DNA of 20,632 bases from Sphingobium sp. GTDB lineage: Bacteria; Pseudomonadota; Alphaproteobacteria; Sphingomonadales; Sphingomonadaceae. Positions within the stretch are counted from its first letter, which is position 1. Each line of letters opens with the position of its first letter. Location: assembly GCA_030148625.1 (NCBI GenBank), contig JASBTC010000107.1, forward strand, positions 1 to 20,632, in the 5' to 3' direction. The notes under the pieces were generated by a model, which was not told the origin of the DNA, made no database searches, and saw nothing but the letters and a program-made list of their open reading frames with translations. The translations under genes and the position numbers were made by a program. Shown in pieces: positions 6,031 through 13,983 of the stretch.

Positions 6031-6287
6031 ACTTCAATTCCATCATAGCGGCGAACAGCTCGACCAAGGTCCCGGCTGACGCCAAGACATCCAACCAGCT
6101 CGGCCAGAAGGATTTTCTGCGCCTGCTGACCGCGCAGATGCAGACCCAGGATCCGTTCGACCCGGTCGATAACAAGGAGATGATCGCGCAGATGGCGCAA
6201 TTCTCCAGCCTCGCCGGCCTGTCCGAGATCAACGACACGCTGAAGCTGATCAACACCAAGCTCGGCGGCGACGCACCCGCCGCCTGA
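6027..6287 (+). CDS. flgD: FlgD, hook-cap protein reduced to its N-terminal domain
   Basis: FlgD caps the growing hook and guides FlgE assembly. The conserved N-terminal region is complete: QKDFLRLLTAQMQTQDPFDP (about 27-46) followed by VDNKEMIAQMAQFSSLAGLSEIN. The protein ends at residue 86, so the C-terminal FlgD Ig/Tudor-like domains are missing; family members usually have about 140-230 residues. Only 25 bp separate the stop from flgE, leaving no room for a frameshifted remnant. The rest of the operon is intact, so this is probably a functional minimal cap and not a pseudogene (inference). Confidence 0.88.
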   Translation: MNFNSIIAANSSTKVPADAKTSNQLGQKDFLRLLTAQMQTQDPFDPVDNKEMIAQMAQFSSLAGLSEINDTLKLINTKLGGDAPAA

Positions 6288-6312
6288 ACCTATTCTTCAC
6301 AGGAGAAACACC

Positions 6313-7125
6313 ATGTCCTTTTATACCTCGCTGAGCGGCGTCAAGAGCGCCCAGACCCAGCTCGAAGTCGTCTCGCACAATCTCGCAAACTCGGAGACCG
6401 CCGGCTACAAGCGGAGCCGCGCCAATTTCGCCGACGTCTTCGCGACCTCGTCGACGACGAACCCGCAGCTTGCAATGGGTGTCGGCACGCGCGTCGATTC
6501 GATCACCCAGATCTTTTCCAGCGGTCCGATCGAGCAGACCGGCAACGCGCTCGATCTCGCCATCACCGGCGAAGGATTCTTCGCCACCAAGTCGGCCGCG
6601 TCGGACGAGGTGATGTTCACCCGCAACGGCTCCTTCTCGGTCGACGAGGACGGTTATATCAAGCGCGGCACCAACGACCGGCTCCAGCTGTTCGCGGTCG
6701 CCGCCGACGGCACCGCCGACACCGGCGCGACGATCGACGCCCAGATCCCGGCCGAGAGCGCCGACGGATCCAAATTCGCCGGCATCACCGTCAGCGGCAA
6801 TGGCGACATGATCGTGACCTTCGCCGACGGCACCAACCAGACGCTCGGCCGCGTCGCGATGGCGAGCTTCACCGCGCCCACCGGCCTGCGCCAGATGGGC
6901 TCGTCCAACTGGTCGCCGACCGGCCTGTCGGGTGAGCCGAGCTGGGGCGAGCCCGGCGACGGCCGCTTCAACGATCTGATGTCGGGCGCGGTCGAACGTT
7001 CCAATGTCGATCTCACCGAGGAACTCGTCGGCCTGATCACCGCGCAGCGCTATTTCCAGGCGAACGCCAAGGCGATCGACACCGCGTCGCAGATCACCCA
7101 GACGATCATCGGCATCCGGACCTAA
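6313..7125 (+). CDS. flgE: FlgE, flagellar hook protein (short form)
   Basis: FlgE polymerises into the hook, the universal joint between rod and filament. The 270-residue protein has the N-terminal rod/hook motif SHNLANSETAGYKRSRANF (about 22-40), the core ALDLAITGEGFFATK (about 78-92), RNGSFSVDEDGYI, and the C-terminal helix VDLTEELVGLITAQRYFQANAKAIDTA. Hook proteins are commonly around 400 residues or more; here the middle (surface D2-type) region is small. Assignment as hook protein and not another FlgG paralogue rests on its place after flgD and before flgF. AGGAG lies seven bases before the start. Confidence 0.88.
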   Translation: MSFYTSLSGVKSAQTQLEVVSHNLANSETAGYKRSRANFADVFATSSTTNPQLAMGVGTRVDSITQIFSSGPIEQTGNALDLAITGEGFFATKSAASDEVMFTRNGSFSVDEDGYIKRGTNDRLQLFAVAADGTADTGATIDAQIPAESADGSKFAGITVSGNGDMIVTFADGTNQTLGRVAMASFTAPTGLRQMGSSNWSPTGLSGEPSWGEPGDGRFNDLMSGAVERSNVDLTEELVGLITAQRYFQANAKAIDTASQITQTIIGIRT

Positions 7126-7130
7126 GCGAC

Positions 7131-7871
7131 ATGGACCGCCTCATCTACACCGCCTATTCGGGCATGCGCGGATCGCTGTCCGCGCAGAGCGCGATCGCCA
7201 ACAACCTGGCCAACGCGAACACGATCGGCTTTCGCGCCGAACGCACCGCGTTCGAGGCGCAGACGCTCAAGGGCCCGACCATCGAAGCCCGCGCGCCGAG
7301 CGCCATGGAGGTCAAGGACGTCGACATGACGGCGGGCGCGGTGGTGCAGACGGGGCGGTCGCTCGACGTCGCGATCGACGGCAAGGCGATGATGGCGGTC
7401 CAGGCCGATGACGGCTCGGAAGGCTATACGCGGCGCGGCGACCTGATGGTCTCGCCCTCGGGCCTGCTCCAGACCGGCGACGGCCATCTCGTCCTCGGCA
7501 ATGGCGGCCCGATCTCGATCCCCGCCGCAGCTTCGATCTCGATCACGCCCGACGGCTCGGTCCAGGTTCTGGCGCCCGGCGGCGATCCGAAGAACCCCGA
7601 AACGGTCGATCGCATCAAATTGGTGTCGCCCGAAGGCACCCAGATCGCAAAGGCCGTCGACGGACTGTTCCGCGTGGTCGGCGACGGCGTGCTGCCTTCC
7701 GATCTCGATGCCCGCGTCACCACCGGCGCGCTCGAGCAGTCCAACGTCAACAGCGCGCAGATGCTGGTCGAGATGATCGAGAACCAGCGCTCGTTCGACA
7801 TGCGCACCAAGATGCTGACCACCGCGAAGGACCTCGACGAGGGCGGCGCGGCGCTCATGCGCATCAACTGA
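7131..7871 (+). CDS. flgF: FlgF, proximal rod protein
   Basis: The 246-residue product matches the FlgF/FlgG rod family. It starts MDRLIYTAYSGMRGSLSAQ, with the motif IANNLANANTIGFRAERTAF at about 22-41. A central SLDVAIDGKAMMAVQ and YTRRGDLMVSPSGLL follow, and the C-terminal helix contains NVNSAQMLVEMIENQRSFDMRTKML. The MDRLIY start and the GF (not GY) after the Asn-rich motif are typical of FlgF. It begins five bases after flgE with only a weak ribosome binding site, so translation coupled to flgE is likely. Confidence 0.94.
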   Translation: MDRLIYTAYSGMRGSLSAQSAIANNLANANTIGFRAERTAFEAQTLKGPTIEARAPSAMEVKDVDMTAGAVVQTGRSLDVAIDGKAMMAVQADDGSEGYTRRGDLMVSPSGLLQTGDGHLVLGNGGPISIPAAASISITPDGSVQVLAPGGDPKNPETVDRIKLVSPEGTQIAKAVDGLFRVVGDGVLPSDLDARVTTGALEQSNVNSAQMLVEMIENQRSFDMRTKMLTTAKDLDEGGAALMRIN

Positions 7872-7890
7872 TTCAGCCAAGGAGCTATCC

Positions 7891-8679
7891 ATGCCCACTT
7901 CCGCAATGCACATCGCCCGCACCGGCCTGGAGGCGCAGGATGCGCGCATGCGCGTCATCGCCAACAACCTGGCGAATGTCGGCACCACCGGCTTCAAGCG
8001 CGATCGCGCCTCGTTCGAGACGCTCGCCTATCAGGACGTGCGCGTCGCCGGCACCCAGTCGAGCAGCGAGACCAAATATGCGATCGGTCTCAATCTCGGC
8101 ACCGGCGTGAAGGTGCAGGGCACCGCGCGGATCGAGACCCAGGGCTCGCTCAACACCACGAGCAACGCGCTCGATCTGGCGCTCGACGGCAATGGCTATT
8201 TCCAGGTGCAGATGCCCGGCGGCCAGACCGCCTATACCCGTGCCGGCAATTTCGCGCGCTCGCCCGAAGGGCAGCTGATCACCTCGCAGGGCTATGCGGT
8301 CCAGCCGGGCATCACCATTCCCGAGAACGCGACCGAGATCACCGTCGGTCTCGACGGCACGGTTTCCGCCACCGTCGCGGGCGAGAGCGAGCCGAGCCAG
8401 CTCGGCCAGCTCACCCTTGCCAGCTTCGCCAATCCGGCCGGACTGCAGGCGACGGGCGACAATTTCCTGCTCGAGACCGCGGCGAGCGGCGCCGCTCAGG
8501 TCGGCATCGCCGGCCAGGACGGCCGCGGTTCGATCCGCCAGGGCATGCTCGAAGGATCGAACGTCAATGTCGTGGAGGAGCTGGTCGACATGATCGAATG
8601 CCAGCGCGCCTATGAGGTGAACTCCAAGATGATCTCCGCCGTCGACGAAATGCTGCGCAATGCAAACCAGACGCTTTAA
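7891..8679 (+). CDS. flgG: FlgG, distal rod protein
   Basis: FlgG forms the distal rod, the drive shaft that passes through the P and L rings. Its 262 residues are the standard family length. Family features are ARTGLEAQDARMRVIANNLA near the N-terminus, TGFKRDRASFETLAYQ (about 32-47), GTGVKVQGT, LDLALDGNGYFQVQMPGG and YTRAGNFARSPEGQL. The C-terminal helix carries SNVNVVEELVDMIECQRAYEVN in its usual place. AAGGAG lies seven bases before the ATG. The 3' end overlaps flgH by 20 bases. Confidence 0.96.
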   Translation: MPTSAMHIARTGLEAQDARMRVIANNLANVGTTGFKRDRASFETLAYQDVRVAGTQSSSETKYAIGLNLGTGVKVQGTARIETQGSLNTTSNALDLALDGNGYFQVQMPGGQTAYTRAGNFARSPEGQLITSQGYAVQPGITIPENATEITVGLDGTVSATVAGESEPSQLGQLTLASFANPAGLQATGDNFLLETAASGAAQVGIAGQDGRGSIRQGMLEGSNVNVVEELVDMIECQRAYEVNSKMISAVDEMLRNANQTL

Positions 8680-9346
8680 CCGCACGGTCGCGCTGCTGCT
8701 CGCGGGCGGCCTGGCCTTTTTCCTGTCGCCCGCCGACGCGAAAAAGGCCAAGCCCAAGCCGGGCTTCGAGGCGACATTGCCGCTGCCCGTCGCACAGGCG
8801 CCGGCCATCGCCGATGGCGCGATCTTCCAGGCCAGCAGCGGCTATGCCGCGCTTCACGAGGGCAATCGCGCTCGCGCGATCGGGGATCTGCTGACCGTCG
8901 TCCTGGTCGAACGGATCACCTCGACCAAGTCCGCGACGTCGAAGACGGCGCGCGACGGCGGCTTCTCGATCACGCCGCCGACCGCCGGCCCGCTCGATTT
9001 TCTGAACCCCAATGCCCTTAAGGCTTCGGGCGGTTCGTCGTTCAATGGCAATGGCACTGCCGCGCAACAAAGCGCGCTGGGCGGCGAGGTCAGCGTGACC
9101 ATCGCCCAGCTGCTCGGAAACGGCAGCGCCATCGTCAAGGGCCAGAAACGGCTCACCTTGAGCCAGGGCGAGGAATGGGTGCAGTTTTCGGGAATCGTCC
9201 GGCTTGCCGACATCGACCAGATGAATCGCATCGCGTCGACCCGCGTCGCCGATGCCCGCATCGAATATTCGGGCAACGGCCAGGTCGCGCGCGCCAGCCG
9301 CGAAGGCTGGCTGCAGCGCTTCTTCAACATGATCAGTCCCTTCTAA
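8660..9346 (+). CDS. flgH: FlgH, L-ring protein without a lipobox cysteine
   Basis: FlgH forms the L ring that bushes the rod in the outer membrane. The 228-residue protein shows the family core GNRARAIGDLLTVVLVERIT (about 73-92), TSKTARDGG, NGNGTAAQQSALGGEVSVTI, KGQKRLTLSQGEEWVQFSG and VADARIEYSGNGQV, and the C-terminal WLQRFFNMISPF. The N-terminus has a signal peptide (hydrophobic 9-22, likely cut after ADA27). There is no Leu-X-Gly-Cys lipobox, and no cysteine anywhere in the protein. FlgH is usually a lipoprotein, so this one is probably cut by signal peptidase I and held in the ring by other contacts. The start lies inside flgG and no better Met is available. Confidence 0.94.
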   Translation: MQTRRFNRTVALLLAGGLAFFLSPADAKKAKPKPGFEATLPLPVAQAPAIADGAIFQASSGYAALHEGNRARAIGDLLTVVLVERITSTKSATSKTARDGGFSITPPTAGPLDFLNPNALKASGGSSFNGNGTAAQQSALGGEVSVTIAQLLGNGSAIVKGQKRLTLSQGEEWVQFSGIVRLADIDQMNRIASTRVADARIEYSGNGQVARASREGWLQRFFNMISPF

Positions 9347-9365
9347 GGTTCAAGGACCCCACGCC

Positions 9366-10469
9366 ATGACCCGTTTGCCGAAGCTTTTCCTCGCTCTTTT
9401 CGCTGCCACGGCGCTGCCCGCCGTGCCGGCGCATGCCGAGCGCGTGCGCGATCTCGGCACCTTTCAGGGCGTCCGGACCAACCAGCTTGTCGGCTATGGC
9501 ATCGTCGTCGGTCTCGAAGGCACGGGTGACGACAATCTCGAATATGCCGCGCAGGCGGTGAAGGGCATGACCAGCCGCCTCGGCCTGCAACTGCCGCCGG
9601 GCGTCCAGCCCGGCCTGAAGAATGCGGCGGCGGTGATGATCACTGCCGATCTTCCCGCCTTCGCCAAGCCCGGCCAGCGCATCGACATCACGATCTCGGC
9701 GCTGGGCAAGGCGAAGTCGCTGCGTGGCGGTTCGCTGATCCTGTCGCCGCTCACCGGCGCCGACGGACAGACCTATGCGATGGCGCAGGGCAATCTCGTC
9801 GTCGGCGGTCTCGGCGTTTCGGCGCGCGACGGATCGAAATTGTCGGTCAATGTGCCGACCGTCGGGCGCATTCCCCTGGGCGCCACGGTCGAGCGCGCCG
9901 TCGCGACGGGTTTCGATACCCGCGACGTGCTGCGCTTCAATCTGAACGAAGCCGATTTCCTGACCGCCCAGCGCGTGCGCGACGCGATCAACCAGAAATT
10001 CGGACCCGTCGCCACGCTCGAGGACGCGGTCACCGTTTCGCTTGCCTTGCCGACCGGCGCGAACACGCGCGGCGCGATGATGGCGGCGATCGAGATGCTC
10101 GACATCACGCCCGCCGAGGCGCCCGCGCGCGTCATCGTCAACAGCCGCAGCGGCACGGTGGTGATCAGCAGCGCGGTGCGGCTTGCGCCCGCCGCGGTCA
10201 GCCATGGCAAGCTCGTCATCCATATCGACGAAGCGCCGCAGATCTCGCAGCCCGCACCTTTTTCGCGCGGCGAAACCGCGGTCCAGGAAAACAGCACGAT
10301 CTCGATCGAGCAGAGCAGCAATCACATGGCGCTGCTCAATCCCGGTCCGTCGCTGTCCTCGATCGTCGATTCGCTCAACAAGCTGGGCGTCAGCCCGCCC
10401 GATCTCGTCGCGATCCTCGAGGCGCTGAAGCAGGCGGGTTCGCTCAAGGCGGAGTTGATCGTGATATGA
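9366..10469 (+). CDS. flgI: FlgI, P-ring protein
   Basis: FlgI assembles into the periplasmic P ring around the rod with the help of FlgA. The 367-residue length is standard. A signal peptide (core 6-19, cut after AHA24) precedes the family start RVRDLGTFQGVRTNQLVGYG, then IVVGLEGTGDD, TSRLGLQLPPG and ITISALGKAKSLRGG. The C-terminal end SLNKLGVSPPDLVAILEALKQAG is a hallmark of FlgI. It begins 19 bp after flgH. The gene for its chaperone, flgA, lies outside this operon at 3308-3823. Confidence 0.96.
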   Translation: MTRLPKLFLALFAATALPAVPAHAERVRDLGTFQGVRTNQLVGYGIVVGLEGTGDDNLEYAAQAVKGMTSRLGLQLPPGVQPGLKNAAAVMITADLPAFAKPGQRIDITISALGKAKSLRGGSLILSPLTGADGQTYAMAQGNLVVGGLGVSARDGSKLSVNVPTVGRIPLGATVERAVATGFDTRDVLRFNLNEADFLTAQRVRDAINQKFGPVATLEDAVTVSLALPTGANTRGAMMAAIEMLDITPAEAPARVIVNSRSGTVVISSAVRLAPAAVSHGKLVIHIDEAPQISQPAPFSRGETAVQENSTISIEQSSNHMALLNPGPSLSSIVDSLNKLGVSPPDLVAILEALKQAGSLKAELIVI

Positions 10470-10750
10470 TGATCACCAATTCCATGTCCGTGGCGCCGAA
10501 GCCGGCCGACCAGAAGGCCGAGCTCGGCAAGGCGGCGCAGCAGTTCGAGGCGATCTTCGTCCGGCAGATGCTGGCGGCCGCGCACAAGGCGAAACTGGCC
10601 GACGGGCTGTTCGACAACAGCGCGGTCGAACAGTTCCAGTCGATGCAGGATTCGCGGTTCGCGGACATCGTCTCCGAAAATGGCGGCCTCGGCCTTGCCA
10701 GGACGATCGAGCAGCAGCTCTCGCGCCAGATCGGCGGTAAGGTGCCATGA
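10466..10750 (+). CDS. flgJ: FlgJ rod-binding domain protein (no hydrolase domain)
   Basis: The 94-residue product corresponds to the N-terminal rod-cap half of FlgJ. The conserved block AAQQFEAIFVRQMLAAAHKA lies at about 23-42, followed by a helix containing VEQFQSMQDSRFADIVSENGGLGLARTIEQQL. The C-terminal muramidase domain of gammaproteobacterial FlgJ is absent, as in many alphaproteobacteria; the separate SLT enzyme at 1549-2415 probably fills that role. ATG 10466 overlaps the flgI stop; ATG 10469 is also possible. The 3' end overlaps flgK by four bases. Confidence 0.88.
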   Translation: MMITNSMSVAPKPADQKAELGKAAQQFEAIFVRQMLAAAHKAKLADGLFDNSAVEQFQSMQDSRFADIVSENGGLGLARTIEQQLSRQIGGKVP

Positions 10751-12075
10751 GCTCCGATCTCATGTCGATCGCACGCAGCAGCGCCAATGCCGCTCGCGTC
10801 GCGCTCGAGGTCACTGCGCAGAACATCGCCAATGCCGGCACCGAGGGCTATGTCCGCCGCTCGGTCGCGATGGCCGAGGTCTCCGGCAGCGGCATGCTCT
10901 ACACCCAGAACGACGTCTCGCTTCACGGCGTGCGCGTTTCGGGTATCGTGCGCAATGCCGACGAATTCCGCCTGGCCGAAGTGCGTCGCACCGGCAGCGA
11001 TCTCGCCCGCGCCAATGCCGAAGTGGGCGCGCTGTCCAACATCGAGACCGCGATCGAGCAGCCCGGCATTTCCTCGGCGATCTCGAAATTCTCGGCGAGC
11101 CTGCAGGGGCTGAAGGCCGACCCGACCAATCCCGCGTTGCGCGCTGTGGTGATGGAAAATGCCCACTCGGTCGCCGACGCGTTGAAGGCGGCGGCGGGCG
11201 GACTCGATTCGGCGAAGACGGCGCTGCAGGCCGATGCGGTGGACGGCGTCGGCAAGCTCAACCAGCTTTCGGCGGATCTCGCCAAGATCAACACGCGCCT
11301 CGTCCGCTCGACCGAGGGCAGCAGCGATCAGGCCGCCCTGCTCGACAAGCGCGATTCCATTCTGAAATCGATGAGCGAGGTTGCCGGCGTCTCGGTGACG
11401 ATCGGCGCGCACCGCACTGCCGAGGTCAGCCTGGGTGGCGTTTCGCTCGTCTCGCCCGCCGGCGTTTCGACCGTCGGCGTCGGCGTTGCGGCCGACGGAT
11501 CGCTTGCCTTCGATGTCGGCGCCACCGGCGTCTCGATCGCCTCGGGATCGCTTGCGGGGACCGCGTCGGGCCTCGTCCAGGTCAACGACGCGCGCGCGCG
11601 GCTCGACGACGTCGCCGCCACGATCATCGGCGCGGTCAACGGCGCACAGGCATCGGGCGTCGCGCTCGACGGCAGTGCCGGACAGCCGCTGTTCGGCGGC
11701 ACCGGTGCGGGCGATATCGCGCTGGTCGCGACCGGTGGCGACGCGATCGCCACAGCGCCTTCGGGGGCGGGCGCCGACAGCCGCAACACCGGCAATCTCG
11801 ATACCATGATCGCGGCGCTCGGCAGCAGCAACGCGCTCCGCAAGTTCGATGCGCTGCTCAATGACGTCAGCGCCGCCGTGGCGGGGCGCACCGTGACGCG
11901 CGATGCGCTCGGCGTCATCGCCAATGGCGCACAAGGGGCGCTCGCCACCCAGGCGGGCGTCAGCCTCGATGACGAGGCCGCCAATCTGCTTCGCTACCAG
12001 CAGGCGTTCCAGGCCTCGGGCCGGATCATGCAGGTGTCGAAGGATCTCTTCGATTCCATCCTCTCGATCAATTGA
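10747..12075 (+). CDS. flgK: FlgK, hook-filament junction protein 1
   Basis: FlgK joins hook to filament. The 442-residue protein begins with the family pattern SDLMSIARSSANAARVALEV and QNIANAGTEGYVRRSV (about 26-41). A coiled segment (about 90-215) includes DQAALLDKRDSILKSMSEVAGVSV, the usual FlgK block. The C-terminal helix has GVSLDDEAANLLRYQQAFQA and RIMQVSKDLFDSIL. The middle part is rich in Gly/Ala/Ser/Val and probably forms the variable outer domain. It starts on the flgJ stop (ATGA). FlgN at 2496-2825 is the likely export chaperone. Confidence 0.95.
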   Translation: MSSDLMSIARSSANAARVALEVTAQNIANAGTEGYVRRSVAMAEVSGSGMLYTQNDVSLHGVRVSGIVRNADEFRLAEVRRTGSDLARANAEVGALSNIETAIEQPGISSAISKFSASLQGLKADPTNPALRAVVMENAHSVADALKAAAGGLDSAKTALQADAVDGVGKLNQLSADLAKINTRLVRSTEGSSDQAALLDKRDSILKSMSEVAGVSVTIGAHRTAEVSLGGVSLVSPAGVSTVGVGVAADGSLAFDVGATGVSIASGSLAGTASGLVQVNDARARLDDVAATIIGAVNGAQASGVALDGSAGQPLFGGTGAGDIALVATGGDAIATAPSGAGADSRNTGNLDTMIAALGSSNALRKFDALLNDVSAAVAGRTVTRDALGVIANGAQGALATQAGVSLDDEAANLLRYQQAFQASGRIMQVSKDLFDSILSIN

Positions 12076-12084
12076 GGCTGACCC

Positions 12085-12999
12085 ATGACTGGCATCGGCA
12101 CCGACGCATACTACAATCGCTCGATCGGAAGCCTGGCATCGCTGCGCGCGCGCGCGGAGACGCTCCAGACCCAGATCGCGAGCAAGCAGAGGCTTCAGCG
12201 CGGATCGGACGATGCGGTCGCGTCGCGGCAGCTGCGCGCGCTCAGCCATGACGACACGCTGGCGGCGGTGCACAAGACCAATGCCGCGATCGCCGATTCG
12301 GATATGTCGCTGGCCGATCAGGCGCTGACCGAGCTCGGCAATCTGACGATCCGTGTCCAGGAACTCGCGACCCAGTCGGCGAACGGCACGCTCAATCCCG
12401 CACAGCGCAAGATCAACGGCGACGAAATCGCGCAGATCCACAAGAGCATGGTCGCGATCCTGAACGGCAAGGATTCGACGGGCCATCCGCTTTTCGCGGG
12501 GACTGCCAACGGCCCCGCTTATGTCGTCGCGGCCGATGGCAGCGCCAGCTATGCGGGCAATGCCACGCCGGGCGAGCTCGACGTGGGTGAGGGCATCACC
12601 GTCGCGCGCAGCCTGACCGGTCCCGAATTCATGAATTTCTCGGTCGACGGCACCGATACCGACCTGCTCACCGTGGTCGGCAATCTCGCCGCGTCGCTCC
12701 AGTCCGGCTCCGCGACCGCCGCAAGCGACGCCAATGCTGCGCTCAAGAGCCTGACGGCCGGGCTCGGCGCGATCGGCACGGGGCATGCGATCATCGGCGC
12801 GCGCCAGTCGCGCATCGAACTCGCCACTTCGCTGGCGACCGAGCGCGGCGAAGTCCGCGCCGCCGATCAGGCCCGGCTGGGCACGACCGATCTGCCGACG
12901 GCCATCGCCGAGCTTCAGGAAATGATGACGGTCCTCGATGCGAGCCAGGCGAGCTTCACCAAGCTCTCGAGCATGTCGCTGTTCGACTATCTGCGGTGA
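12085..12999 (+). CDS. flgL: FlgL, hook-filament junction protein 3
   Basis: The 304-residue protein is of the flagellin/FlgL family and sits directly after flgK. The N-terminal helix region includes YYNRSIGSLASLRARAETLQ, QIASKQRLQRGSDDAVASRQ and LADQALTELGNLTIRVQELATQSANG (about 75-100). The C-terminal helix includes QARLGTTDLPTAIAELQEMMTVLDASQASF and ends SLFDYLR, as FlgL proteins do. A GAGG lies nine bases before the ATG. It is the last gene of the rod-hook operon; a new promoter for motAB begins 20 bp after its stop. Confidence 0.93.
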   Translation: MTGIGTDAYYNRSIGSLASLRARAETLQTQIASKQRLQRGSDDAVASRQLRALSHDDTLAAVHKTNAAIADSDMSLADQALTELGNLTIRVQELATQSANGTLNPAQRKINGDEIAQIHKSMVAILNGKDSTGHPLFAGTANGPAYVVAADGSASYAGNATPGELDVGEGITVARSLTGPEFMNFSVDGTDTDLLTVVGNLAASLQSGSATAASDANAALKSLTAGLGAIGTGHAIIGARQSRIELATSLATERGEVRAADQARLGTTDLPTAIAELQEMMTVLDASQASFTKLSSMSLFDYLR

Positions 13000-13019
13000 A
13001 ATTTCGCAGCGCCTCGCGG

Positions 13020-13046
13020 TTAACGTGGCGCTGACCATGCCGTTCT
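13020..13046 (+). promoter_or_regulatory. sigma-28-type promoter of motA-motB
   Basis: TTAA (13020-13023), exactly 15 bases, then GCCGTTCT (13039-13046). The -10 octamer is identical to that of flgM and differs by one base from that of fliC. The leader to the motA ATG is about 65 bases. Confidence 0.78.
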
Positions 13047-13118
13047 AACAAATGTCGCTCCCATTGGGGCGAACCGTTTCAAAGTCTTGGCCGCGCACCG
13101 GCCACCCCTGGGGGAAGC

Positions 13119-13982
13119 ATGTTCGTAGCCATCGGCATTGTCGTTCTGATCGTCATGGTCTTCGGAGGCTTCACCATCACTGGTGGCGCGCTCGGCCCGG
13201 TCATGGAGGCGATCCCGCACGAGATGCTGATCATCGGCGGCGCCGCGGCCGGCGCGCTGATCACCGGCAACTCGATGCATGAGCTCAAGGCGCTCGGCAG
13301 CGGGCTCGGCAAGGTGTTCAAGGGGCCGAAGCACAACAAGCAGGATCATATCGACGCGATGCTGCTCACGTCGAAACTGATGCGCATGCTGCGCACCGAC
13401 GGCCCGGTGGCGATGGAAGCGCATGTCCAGGATCCCAAATCCTCCGCGATCTTCGCCGAATATCCACGCATTCTTGGCAATGACGCCCTGGTCTCGCTGA
13501 TCTGCGACACGCTGACCTTGATCGTCGTGTCGTCGGGCACGCTCGAGGTCCATGCCGTCGAGGATGTCATGGACAATGCGATGAAGACGCATTTCCACGA
13601 GATGCAGGAACCGGTCCACACGCTCCAGTCGCTGTCCGATGCCTTGCCCGCGCTCGGCATCGTCGCGGCCGTGCTCGGCGTCGTGAAGACCATGGGGTCG
13701 ATCGACAAGCCGCCGGCGATCCTGGGCGGCATGATCGGCTCGGCGCTGGTCGGTACCTTTCTCGGCGTTCTGCTCGCTTATGGCATCGTCGGCCCGCTCG
13801 CGACCCGGCTCAAGCAGGTGGCGGACGCCGACGAGCAGATCTTCCATGCGGTCAAGCAGATCATCATCGCATCGCTCCACAATTATCCGCAGCCGCTGGT
13901 CGTCGAGGCCGCACGCTCGGGCCTCAGCCATGCCTTCCGTCCCGGCCTGGCCGAGATGCTCGACGGACTGAGGAGCCGCTGA
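13119..13982 (+). CDS. motA: MotA, flagellar stator proton-channel subunit
   Basis: MotA forms the five-subunit ring of the stator around MotB and turns proton flow into torque on the FliG ring. The 287-residue protein has four membrane segments, with the N-terminal pair at about 3-22 and 36-50. The large cytoplasmic loop (about 60-165) carries the charged torque residues. The channel segments are SDALPALGIVAAVLGVVKTMG (about 168-190) and GALVGTFLGVLLAYGIVGPLA-type sequence (about 207-228); prolines in DALPALG and GPLA match the conserved channel prolines. It is the long, gram-negative MotA type. A GGGGGAA lies just before the start. It is co-transcribed with motB from a late promoter. Confidence 0.96.
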   Translation: MFVAIGIVVLIVMVFGGFTITGGALGPVMEAIPHEMLIIGGAAAGALITGNSMHELKALGSGLGKVFKGPKHNKQDHIDAMLLTSKLMRMLRTDGPVAMEAHVQDPKSSAIFAEYPRILGNDALVSLICDTLTLIVVSSGTLEVHAVEDVMDNAMKTHFHEMQEPVHTLQSLSDALPALGIVAAVLGVVKTMGSIDKPPAILGGMIGSALVGTFLGVLLAYGIVGPLATRLKQVADADEQIFHAVKQIIIASLHNYPQPLVVEAARSGLSHAFRPGLAEMLDGLRSR

Positions 13983-13983
13983 G

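Noticed and set aside
10444..13038. 864-codon open frame on the minus strand opposite flgJ-flgK-flgL
   Set aside because: It is an antisense shadow created by the high GC content. It is rich in Arg/His/Asp/Glu with no domain, and the plus strand has three certain flagellar genes.
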